Positions 1-10,200 of a stretch of DNA of 64,000 nt are shown piece after piece. A model generated the notes under the pieces. It was not told the origin of the DNA. It saw nothing but the letters and a program-made list of their open reading frames with translations, and did not search any database. A program made the position numbers and the translations under genes. Position 1 is the first letter of the stretch. Each line of letters begins with the position of its first letter. The stretch is from Trichosporon coremiiforme (Eukaryota; Basidiomycota; Tremellomycetes; Trichosporonales; Trichosporonaceae): positions 1,176,570 through 1,240,569 of the forward strand of contig BCJJ01000001.1 of NCBI GenBank assembly GCA_039545355.1. Reading direction: 5' to 3'.

Positions 1-931
1 AACGTCTGGTCTGATGGGAGGTACACCGCATCCTGCGTTATTGTCGGAACAGTGTTGCCTTCTATGTCGCTAGAAGGGGCAGGTAACGAGAGCAAGGGGA
101 TCAGGTCCTGCAGTTGTATCGGCACCCCGGCTGAACATCAGCTAGTACGTGAGAACAGATAGCTCACCCTCATCCCATGCGCGGATGTAGAGCTGCGGCA
201 CAGCGTATGTCGGACTCCGCACAACTGTGTATTCGGTGTGCACGCGCCGATGCTGGGGACGGAGGGCTACTTCATCTTCCTCCTCTTCTAGACCCTCGCT
301 CTCTCCCTGTGTTCCTGGTTGCCCAGAACTGGGAGAGGAGGTGATGGGAAGAAATTGAGCAGAGGTCTTGACGAGATACCCGAGGGAGGTGTACTGCTGT
401 CAGCTGGATGGGCTCATGGCAGCTCACCTGTTTGTGTCAACTCAAGACATTGGCGATAGAGCTGCGCGTACCTGTTGTCAGCTGTCCGTGGGACATAACA
501 AGGGCTAGCCTGGAGGTGAGCTCTGAATGACAGGGAAATGCTAGCTTACGGAGTAGCAGGGATAACGAGGGCTGGAATGTCAGCTCAGAAGTTAGCCCCT
601 GCCAGCTCACTGTTCCATCAACATCTCCCTCCCACTCATCAGCAATTCCAGCCCCGCCATCGCAAGGTGTCATACCTGTCGTCAGTTCCAACCACTACGA
701 GCCAAGTGCCGAGCCAACTGCCAGGTTCCACATATCCTTCCGAGCGGGATACACACCTGCTCGTCAGCTTTGGATGACGGTCCAACAGCTCACCTTTGTT
801 CTGTGTTCCCTCCACTCCCACCCGAGGTACGCCCTCTGTCTTGGCAACTGCGGTTTGAAGTCGGCGTACTTCTCCACGAAGGCCTCACAGGCTTCTTGGA
901 ACGCTGCCTCGGTCGGGAACGGCTGCTCCAT
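1..931 (-). CDS. ATG10: Atg10 ubiquitin-like E2 enzyme, 3' end beyond window
   Basis: E2-like enzyme that conjugates Atg12 to Atg5 during autophagosome formation. The first exon (931 to 794) starts MEQPFPTEAAF and reaches GWEWREH, which matches the family's N-terminal W-x-W-E region. After short introns comes an acidic linker. The exon at about 300-150 then encodes EYTVVRSPTYAVPQLYIRAWDE, the family's diagnostic strand (human EYHVLYSCSYQVPVLYFRA). It is followed by VPIQLQDLIPLL and, at the left edge, TITQDAVYLP, which corresponds to TITQxEHP just before the catalytic HPC motif. The catalytic cysteine lies outside the window. The start was chosen because upstream in-frame codons look non-coding. 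The exact joins of exons 2 and 3 (about 470-770) are uncertain; the identification rests on the two conserved blocks. Confidence 0.75.
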
Positions 932-1287
932 CAGTATTCGGTGTCGAGAAAGAAGTCGGCTGTGTGCCCAAAAAAGATAGGTGATAGAGAGGAAGCAGAA
1001 AGGAGGGACGGACATTGCGCAATGATCGACGGTATGACATTTCGCGGAACAACCTCGGAGATACTTGTTTGTGCTGACCTCTATACATGTCCAACCAGCA
1101 TTGAGGGAAGGATGTACACACGCCGCGATATACATATGCAGACATGATCGTAGAGTTGGCCAACAAAGCACACGCATATGCATATCGATTGAAGGAGATG
1201 GACTACGTAATCTGCACTGTATCACTGTATCTGCTAGTCTACAACACTGACCTATTCGAGCTCTACTTACACTGCTCTTCGCGCCCC
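932..1287. other. Intergenic: Atg10 leader and tRNase Z 3' region
   Basis: This gap lies between two genes on the minus strand. It should hold the 3' UTR of the tRNase Z gene and the promoter/5' UTR of ATG10. I see no repeat, RNA gene or further coding exon. Confidence 0.5.
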
Positions 1288-3583
1288 TTAGTCCTTCGGC
1301 TCGGGATCCACACCGACCCAGCGACGCCGTCCATCAGGGTCCTCGACGTATGCGCCCCCATCCTCGGCCCAACTCTTCATGACCTCGGCAATCTCCTCCT
1401 CGGCGTCCTGCAGGTCCTCGATCTCGGCCGGCGTCAGCTCGTGCTGCGGCACACGGAGCACCATGAAGTCGCGCGACGGTACGGCGAGCTTCAGGTACCT
1501 CTTGTGATCGCCACTGGCACCGTTCTCGATGTCCGATATATCCACGCCGTTGACGCTGGCTGGGCGGCTTGCGCCGTTCTCGGACGCTGGCGGCCCGCCG
1601 AACTCCTCGGGGCAGTCGGGCCGGTTCCACTCCATCGAGACCTGGTTCGCGAGTGACTGCATGATCAGGCGCAGGTGCAGCTCTGAACTGTTTAGCAATC
1701 CGGGCGGAACGTTGCCCGCGTGCGAGTCCGCTGCCGTCGTCGGATATGGGAACTGTGACGTCGGCCCGAGGAGAGACGGGTACGGATCATTCGATAGGTA
1801 GTGCGGGGACGGGAACCTGATGGTCAGCTTGAACCTCCGATGCTCAGCTGGACACTCACATTGCCGAGAAGTGGTTGACGGCGACACGGCGCGCATTGAT
1901 CCTTGCGGCAAACTTGCCGACATCCTCTGGCGTCGCATGCCCACGCGAGTTAGCCTTCTCCTTGACCTGGCGCTTCTTGTCCTCAAACTCGTCCAGGCGT
2001 TGGACCTTCTCCTCGTCCGTGCAGTTCTTCCCGTGGAAGATCCACGGCTCGCGCGTGACGCCGCGGTCCTTGGCCGCGCGCTCAAACTGCTTGTCGCGCT
2101 TCCGCTCCAGGCTCTGCTCGAGCTGCGACGCCCGCACCTTCCGGCCCTTCTCGCCCTTGCCCACGCTCTCCGGGATCGCCGCGTTCGTGCACTCGTGAAC
2201 TAGCAAGGAGGCGTCCGAGCACATCCGCTCGAACACCTTGTTTGGCGTGCCGCCCGAGCAGTCACCGAAGATGACGATCTTCCGCCCAGGCTCACCCGTC
2301 GGCTCGGGCGGGTACAGCACCTCGCCAGACGGCAGCTTGTACGGTGGCGGTGTGGGAAGGCTGTTCAGGTGTGACAGGATCGAGAACGGGTGCTTCACTG
2401 GCGGGTCAAGTTTAGCGAGCGCCTCCGCATTGGCCTGCAGAATCGGCATGAGCTTTGCCGTGTCCAGAGCATGACGAGGGGCCGGCTCCTGTAACACATA
2501 TCCGAGTGACGGCACTAGATGTCGTCAGCACTAGTGGTCGCGTGACATGATAACACCCGATAACACTCACCTCGGTGTCGCAGTGGGCCAGCTGAAACGC
2601 TCCAACCCTTAACACCCTTGTGGCCACTCTCGTCGATGAAGTGCGGCCACACGCCGTCCTGGTTTGGGTAGAGGTCACGACCGACAGCCTCATTGACATG
2701 AAGTTCGGCTTCCTTACACCCGATGCTCGGTTCCTCACCGACCTGGATAAACTCATGCACAGCATACACGCCTGCCAGCGTGACCTTGGTCAGATTCAGC
2801 TGGTTTCGAATGAAACAGCGTAACCCGGCTGGTCCGTAAATGTTGAGATCGGGCTGCGATGATGTCAGCTCGTGACGCGTGCCGTGCAACCACATACCTT
2901 CTTGTGCAGACCCGCCTCTCGTAGTCGCTGCAGACCTTGCTCAGTCTGTCCCACGCCACTCATGATGACTGCCATGATGGCGACGATGCCCAGGACATGG
3001 TCAGCATGCATGTGAGTGATGAAGATGCGCGAGATGTTGCCCATGCGCAAGTTGGACTGATGAAGTCGGTTGTTAGTCCCATCGGCTGTATCGAAAACTA
3101 CGACGGTCAGAAAGGATGGCGGAGATCACTGGGCGACTCACTCCAGATGTTGTTCCCGAAGTCGACGGCGAGCGAAGAGCATTGTCGGCTCTTGACAGGT
3201 CCGCCGCCTGTTGTCAGCCGAGACGCGACTTGCTTGTCTTGCGCGTAAGCTTACCTGAACAGGTACCAAGCTGTATGTGTCGTCAGCAACCGCTCCGACG
3301 GATGAATCGGCAAACTCACGAACTGGACCGAGACGGGTGGTGGGGCTTTGTGTCTGTGAAGGCCAGGCGACTGGCACCTCACAGGCTGCCGTGCAGGGGG
3401 CACTAGGTTTTCTGCCAGAGATGGTCTGTCCATGTTGGCGCACGACAGACGGCGAAGAAGGGGATGGAGAAACAGCAAAGTTCCGTCGACTCGGGTCATG
3501 CTCATGAGCATCATGAGCCCGATAGCCGGGCATGCCGAGCGGAGGCGGACCCGCGGAGGAGCGTCAGGCACGGGTAATCCCAT
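1288..3583 (-). CDS. tRNase Z (tRNA 3'-processing endonuclease, short form)
   Basis: Metallo-beta-lactamase-fold nuclease that removes 3' trailers from precursor tRNAs. The Zn-binding motif THMHADH is at about 3010-3030. Other family marks are LGTCSGGGP...NCSSL-like (here RQCSSLAVD), the VHECT strand, GHATPEDVGKFAARINA and the C-terminal NHFS. Exon 1 (3583-3320, 88 codons) has a basic, hydrophobic-rich N-terminus that could be a mitochondrial presequence, which is inference. Exon 2 is a 16-nt microexon (3270-3255) encoding LGTCS. Exon 3 is 3207-3142. Later exons include about 2515-1856 and end at the stop at 1288. The gene is divergent to NOP56, with 265 bp between the two start codons. An internal methionine (for example MDRPSL in exon 1) could be the start of a cytosolic/nuclear form. 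Confidence 0.88.
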
Positions 3584-3848
3584 ATCGCGTGGGTATCGCG
3601 CGAGCAGCAGGACTTAGGCGCGGGAGCTATTCCATGACGTTGAGAATAGGCGCGGAAATTCACCCACCGCAAATTTCAAGTCCTCGACACTGGAGATTTC
3701 GACGGCCTGTCACACCTCCGTCCCAAGTTACCTGTCGAGCACATCCACCTCCCCTATCCCGACAACCAGCGCGGACACATCGCCAGGTTAGCTTTTGTTC
3801 GCCCTCTCTTCGACTTCGCGGAATCGGCTACCGGCTCTCACACCAAAA

Positions 3849-5590
3849 ATGTCGGGCTCCCTCACCCACGTCCTCTTCGAGGGCGCCTCTGGTTACTGCC
3901 TCTACGAGGTCAACTTGCAGGAGGAGATCGCTGCGCGCTCGAAGCAGCTCCAGGACTCCATCAACGACTACAACACCTTCAACCGCATGGTGTCCCTCGC
4001 CTCGTTCCTCCCCTTCACCTCGGCTGCTCAGGCTCTCGAGAACGCCAACGATGTTTCAGAGGGTATTCTCAACCCCCACCTCAAGTCGCTCCTTACGATG
4101 ATCATCCCTAGCGAGGGTGCCAAGGGCAACAAGAAGCAGAGCCCTGTTGTTCTCGGTGTCTCCGAGCGTGGTCTCGGTGGTGCGATCCAGGGCGAGCTCG
4201 GCATCCCCTGTGACACCTCGGAGCGTGCTCTTGAGCTCATCCGTGGTGTCCGTCTTCACCAGGACAAGTTCCTCGCCAAGGAGGGTCTCGAGAAGGGAGA
4301 CGTTACCACTGCCCAGCTCGGTCTTGGTCACTCCTACTCCCGTGGCAAGGTCAAGGTTAGTTGAGGCTATCCGACTGGTTGGAACTTAGTCGCTAACTCG
4401 TCTCTCAGTTCAACGTCAACCGTTCGGACAACATGATCATCCAGGCCATCTCCCTGTCCGACCAGATGGACAAGGACCTGAACACCTTCTCGATGCGCTG
4501 CCGCGAGTGGTACGGATGGCACTTCCCCGAGCTCTACAAGCTCGTCCCCGACGCTCACCAGTACGCCAAGCTCGCCGTCCTCATCGGCGACCGTGCTACT
4601 CTCACCGAGGACTCGATCCCCGAGATGCAGGAGATCCTCGACGACGACGAGACCCGCGCTCGCAATGTTCTTGACGCTGCCCGTGCCTCCATGGGATCCG
4701 ATATCTCTGAGGTTGACCTCATGAACATCTCCACCTTCGCCGAGCGTGTTGTCCAGCTTGCCGAGTACCGCCAGTCGCTCCGCCGCTACCTCGTCGAGAA
4801 GATGAGCATCGTCGCCCCCAACCTCTCCGCCCTCATCGGCGAGACGATTGCTGCTCGTCTTATCTCGCACGCTGGTTCGCTCACCAACCTCGCCAAGTAC
4901 CCCGCGTCGACCGTCCAGATCCTTGGTGCCGAGAAGGCTCTCTTCCGTGCCCTGAAGACCAAGGGCAACACGCCCAAGTACGGACTGATCTACCACTCCA
5001 GCTTCATCGGCCGTGCCGGCCCCAAGCACAAGGGACGCATCTCTCGTTTCCTCGCCAACAAGTGCTCGATCGCGTGCCGCATCGACTGCTTCTCGGACGT
5101 CCCCACCTCCAAGTTCGGTGAGGCTCTCCGCAACCAGGTCGAGGAGCGTCTTAACTTCTTCGAGACTGGAGCGCCCGTCTCCAAGAACTCGGACGCCATC
5201 AGCAAGGCCCTTAAGGCGATCGCCGAGGACCTCGACGACGAGGACGACGATGAGGACGAGGAGATCGACGACGTCGAGCTCTCCGAGGCCGTCAAGCAGG
5301 TTACCAAGGACCAGGAGGCGGCCGCCAAGAACCGCGGACCGATGGACCCCGAGCTCTCCAAGATTGCCGCCGGCGCTACGTCAACGCCGTCCAAGAAGGA
5401 GAAGAAGGACAAGAAGGACAAGAAGGAGAAGTCCAAGGACAAGGAGTCCAAGAAGGAGAAGCGCAAGCGCGAGGACTCGGACAACGAGGACGAGGAGAAG
5501 AGGCGGAAGAAGGAGAAGAAGGAGAAGAAGGAGAAGTCCAAGGACAAGAAGGAGAAGAAGGAGAAGAAGGAGAAGAAGGAGAAGAAGTAA
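3849..5590 (+). CDS. NOP56: Nop56, box C/D snoRNP core protein
   Basis: Core protein of box C/D snoRNPs, needed for 2'-O-methylation of rRNA and for 60S assembly in the nucleolus. Two exons (3849-4355, 4409-5590) give 562 aa. The N-terminal domain begins [21 protein letters not shown]. The central Nop domain is clear (residues about 170-410, with [11 protein letters not shown] and [16 protein letters not shown]). The C-terminus is an acidic patch followed by a long KKE/KKD-rich tail of about 70 residues, as in other Nop56 proteins. The start is the ATG at 3849 behind a CAAAA context. It shares a short divergent intergenic region with the tRNase Z gene, so two RNA-processing genes may be co-expressed (inference). 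Confidence 0.96.
5391..5590 (+). repeat. AAG-rich low-complexity coding repeat (Lys/Glu/Asp tail of Nop56)
   Basis: The last 200 bases of NOP56 are a nearly pure run of AAG, GAG and GAC codons ([14 protein letters not shown]). It is a compositional repeat typical of nucleolar proteins, not a mobile element. Confidence 0.9.
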
Positions 5591-6177
5591 GCGTACTGCT
5601 CTTAGCTTTTTCTTGCCAATCTCTTCCTCTTTGTCATGGTTCTCTAGGTTTGTCTTCTCTTTCTGTCCGGATATCATCGCATCCTGCGTGGTGGGAGGCG
5701 GGGAAGGATGGTCCTCGGGATGGAGGACGTACTCTCTGCCCTGGACTGCTGATATCTTGACACTATCTCCAATAGATTTGAACGCTGCCGGACTGGACTG
5801 GACTGTCATCTACTCAAGTCGGCGTTCATAACCCACTCCCCTTCATCATCCATCCAATCCACTCCATACCTCACTCTACCCTACGTGGCTCGTCCATGGT
5901 GTACTACTGGCTCTACTTGCTATGCATTCGCATTCCCGGAACTTGCTGCCTGCATTTACTTTCACTGCTCTTGCTTGCTATGCACATTACGCTCGCATGG
6001 CCACAATCCAGCAAAGTTTCGACGATCTCACAGGGCCAGGCCTCATGTTCAGGCACGGCTGATGTCAATCCAGTATTTCGTGACGGGAGCAAACCCACGC
6101 GGCGACGCGCGTGACTTGGCGGCAACACGAGCGTCAACACTGCCAGAACCTGTCAACAACAACATTTCCAAGCAGCC
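5591..6177. other. Intergenic: NOP56 3' region and light-chain gene leader
   Basis: The first part should be NOP56 3' UTR. The part from about 5850 is pyrimidine-rich and likely promoter/5' UTR of the myosin light-chain gene. No other feature seen. Confidence 0.5.
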
Positions 6178-7198
6178 ATGGTGAGTCCGGGATGAGGCAG
6201 TGAGGTGCAGCGCTGTTGTTGCTCTGTTAGACCGTTGAAAACTATTGACCGTGTTGTTGTGACCGCTGGGTGCTCGTCGGTATGCGTGTGACGGGAAGCA
6301 TCCAACGGAGCCAAACAAACATGGTCCACTAAGGAAGGAACACATCGGCGCACAGTACGCACCGCGATTACTCTGCAGTTACATCGAACACAACCGGTTA
6401 GCTGATAAAACAGTCCAAAGTAGCAGCCCTTGGACGCGGGCTGCCGTCCACGCTCAACCGCGCGCCGGCGCAGCGCGAGCCCTCCGGCGCCGCGTACACG
6501 ATGTTCACCCCGCAGCAAGTCAAGCAGTTCAAGGAGGCGTTCAACATGATGGACCAGGACGGCGACGGGCGTGTCGACGAGAAGGATCTGCGGGCGATGC
6601 TGACAAATCTTGGTGAGTCTTCTGCTGCTGCGCGATCTAGCCACGACATCACGCATGCAGCCTTCCACTATTGCCACTCTGCGCTTCCAGGGGAGCAAGC
6701 ACTTTTGTGTGCTCGATGACCGAGCGATGTGGCTACGAAGTCAGTGTGCTGTAGCTAACAAACAGGTCAGACGCCTACCCCGGCGCTGCTCGACGGTCTC
6801 CTCTCGTCCCGACCTGGTGGCGCTGCTGCGACCGACGAGGAGAAGTCGTCCGGCATCAACTTCACGCAGTTCCTCGCCATGATGGGCGAGCGGCTCCTGT
6901 CCCTCGACGAGGAGCACGACATGCTCGAAGCGTTCGCGTGCTTCGATGACGGTGACAAGGGATACGTCATGGTCGACGAGGTCCGGCCCGTGCTCAAGGA
7001 GATGGGAGACCGCATGACCGACGAAGAGGTGAGACTTACAGCTAGCTCAATTCATCGCAGCGAAGCTGACCCCAGATCGACCGCCTGTTTTCTGGACCCT
7101 TTACGGACCGCCATGGCCGGTTCAACTACGTCGAGTGGGCCAAGGTGCTCCGCGTCAACGACGGTGAACCGGAACGCGAAGACGCCATCCAGATGTAA
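6178..7198 (+). CDS. Myosin II regulatory light chain (EF-hand)
   Basis: Calmodulin-like light chain expected to bind the IQ motif of myosin II and act in cytokinesis (Rlc1-like). Exons 6414-6612, 6766-7028 and 7076-7198, preceded by a first coding exon that appears to be only the ATG at 6178-6180, give 195 aa. The reading into exon 2 continues upstream of MFTPQQVKQFKEAF as SKVAALGRGLPSTLNR..., and the exon is preceded by a good branch site and acceptor (GCTGATAAAACAG). EF-hand 1 is canonical (DQDGDGRVDEKD). The later hands are degenerate (DDGDKGYVMVDE), as usual for regulatory light chains. If the ATG-only exon is wrong, translation would start at MFTPQQ (6501). The 3' end lies only 72 bp from the convergent APC1 gene. 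Confidence 0.82.
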
Positions 7199-7270
7199 AT
7201 GTCCAATATGTTCTTGTAAGATCTCAATGCAGTTTGTATGATACATGCCTATGAACAATGATATGCAGCC

Positions 7271-10200
7271 TCACAACTCGGCGCTCGTCCACACCCCAAG
7301 CGCCTCCCTCATGCTGTCCAGCTTCCACACCTGCGACTCCGGGCAGCTCGCTGCTTCCGCTTGGTCGCCTAACCATGGCGGTGTCGTCCTCAAGAATGCT
7401 TCCACTACGGCCCGAGTGCGCAGCTCCAGAGCGTCCAAGGTCGTGTTTGCACTGGAGGCGCGCTGGCGGAGTGCCTCCAGCAGCGCCAGAGGCGGCACGT
7501 TCTGTCGCAGCAACTGGATGGCCAGTGCCTGGGCGATTGCAGGCTGCACAGCCTTGCCCAAGAAATAGTTGCGCACGTTGACGTCGCGTCCCGATCGATG
7601 GTGGCTGCCAGCGTCTTCCTCTCCGAACTTGCGCTCCAGCGCCTGGATGAAGGACTGGCGCAGTAACGGATGTCTCCTTTCCGTGGCGTACTTGTCGAAC
7701 AGAGTCGAGCAGTAGAAGCGAGACAGGAAGCCCAGCTGTGTGAGGTGCTCGACTGAGAGAGGGCCAGGCTTGGCGAGCACCATGGACAAGTAGCTGTTGA
7801 TGATTTCTGGCTTGTCTAAAGAGATGCACTCGAGCAAGACTAAGCGCAGGAAAGCTTCGAATGCCGATTCACCAGAGAATCGCTGAGCCATCGTAATGTA
7901 GACGGGGTTGTCCGCGTGCGCCTTGATGACTGAAACAACCTCACTGATCGGCGGCTGCAGTGGGGCGGCAGGAGACAGAAGGTCGTAGTGCAAGTCGAAG
8001 CCCGACATGGTACCTGCCCGGACGAACATGGATCGGTAGCCGCGCGGGTCGTCGGAGTAGTCGAGGAAACCCGCCTTGCGCTTGACCCAGATCGTTCGAG
8101 TCTGCACTAGGCTCGCGCGATGATACTTGTTGTCCAAGTTGAGCTGGACCGGCCAGTATCGCGGGGAATCGACAAAAATGCTCTCGATCGTTTCGAATGG
8201 AGCGACGAGTGTGGGCGAGATTAAGCTCTGATCTCCTTCATGACCTCGGGCCTTAACCTTGATCGGGAGGAAAATTGATTCCTGGGTGTCGACGTCGCGC
8301 GCAATGAGACAACGCGGCTCGACCGCGAGTGCCCAGAGATGTCGGAATGCCTGGGGGTACGCCTTGTTATCGCTCGGCCCAGGGAGGAATCGGGGAAAGA
8401 ACGATATCGCCATGGCTGCAGTGGCCAAGTTGGAGTTGCCGAGCGTGTAGTACCCCCGGCCAAGGAAGAGCAGACCGAGCGCCATGTGCATGGCCATGTG
8501 AGAACCGTACGTGACTCCAGCGCCTTCTTGGCCGTGGCTGACACGCAAGCGGCGAAGAACTCCGAGCTCACCGGTACCGCTCATCAGAACAGCCAGGGCC
8601 AGAGTAACGATGTTGAGTGCTTGGCGGGCAGCGTTGCGCCGGATGCGCCCCTCGTATGTCATGCTCTGCCCAGCGGCTGCCTTGCCTAAGACACCGAAGA
8701 ACGTTAAAATGACCGAGTGAGCAGCTTCGTTTGCAGTGCTTGCGTAGCGCAGACCGATGCCGAGACATGCTCCAGCGACAATGTTCAGGTAGGCGAGCTC
8801 GGTGTTGAGCTCCATACCACTTGTGCGCTTGTGCTTGTGGTGCAGGGCCTGGATGAACGCCGGAAGCTGCTCATCAATCCACTCCAGGGTTCCGCGTACG
8901 TCGTTCCACAGAATGAGCGACCGGGCGAATGTCCGAATAAGCAGCTGCTCGGGCCGCACGCTCTCCAAAGCAATGGGAGTCTGCGGAGCCTCCAAGATGT
9001 CGGCGATGTCCTTCCTCCCGGTGCGGAGGTACATCAGTCCCAAAGCTAGCGTCGCTCCCGGAGACGTGATCGTAGAATCGATGTAGCGGTGCTTGCGTTT
9101 CTCTGGCAGGCCATCAATACTGGGGGCTTCCCCATGGATGCACGGCATGAGCTTCGCGAGGAACTGACGTTCCGTCTCGCTGCTGGTCTGACCACCTTTT
9201 GCAAGGTTGATCAGACCGAAAGCCATGGCAGCACTGAAGCTATATGCCTCCTTGTGCTCGCTGAACCCATCAACACCTGGCATCTCATCACGGCCGATTT
9301 CGTTCAGAGTCACCTCGGCCATCCGATGGTTCTTCTTTCCAGCGTACACAAGTCCGAGGGAGACAAGCGCGGCAGACTGCACGAGGGCCGACTGGTTGAG
9401 ATCCATCGAGCCCAGCGGAAGGAGGGCATGGGTGTGCAGGGACAGCATCTTCGTTACCATCGTATCCGTGGACCCAGCGAATGAAGCGCCCAATCCGAGC
9501 AGCAGCCCAATGGACGAGAAATCATGTCGGGGCTCGAGGTAGGTCAGAGCATGGACAGATCCAAAGGTGCGCAGGTGGCCTTTCAAGCCTAAGCCCAGCA
9601 GGAATCCGCCGTGCTCAGACGTGAGCACCTTCGGTCGGTTAGACATGATCCACGATGCCGTGATGCCTTCGCAGTCTGGCGCGAAGGCGAGAGCAGCGGA
9701 CACTCCGTTGTGGAAGCATGGCCAGTCCACCCCGTCGTTAGCCAACTGCGCTTTGATTATCTCCTTCCGGGGGAGAACCTTGACAGTAAGCTCGATCGGT
9801 TGCACAGTCCACGTGTCGGCGATGGCAGTCGACCTTGAGCCGTACATGAACATGCCCTGGCCCACAGTTACAGCAAGGGTACGGTGTGCGAGAGTGTTAA
9901 CAACCTGCTGGTGATACTGGAGTACCTCCGCCTCACTGCAAGTCAGCTCAGGACCATCGACATAAGCTCACCTGACACCCTTCGGATCGTCCAGGGCTAT
10001 CGTGCGCAGCCTTGTCGTCTGCATGATACGCTCCACTTCATCAAGTCTTCGATCAAGGCCGAAGCGGACGTGTGGTAAAGAGCAGTACGGCACCGCTTTC
10101 CAGTCCCCAGTGTTCTTGACGATGTCGCCGACTGTTGGCACGTTGTCCGACTGCGCTTCCGGTCCCACTGGTAAGTCTGTCGTGACACGGTCATAGTCGT

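Noticed and set aside
4367..5029. 220-codon minus-strand open frame
   Set aside because: Antisense shadow of NOP56 coding sequence.
5013..5831. Arg-rich 272-codon frame over the NOP56 tail
   Set aside because: Frame-shifted reading of the AAG/GAG repeat and of the 3' UTR.
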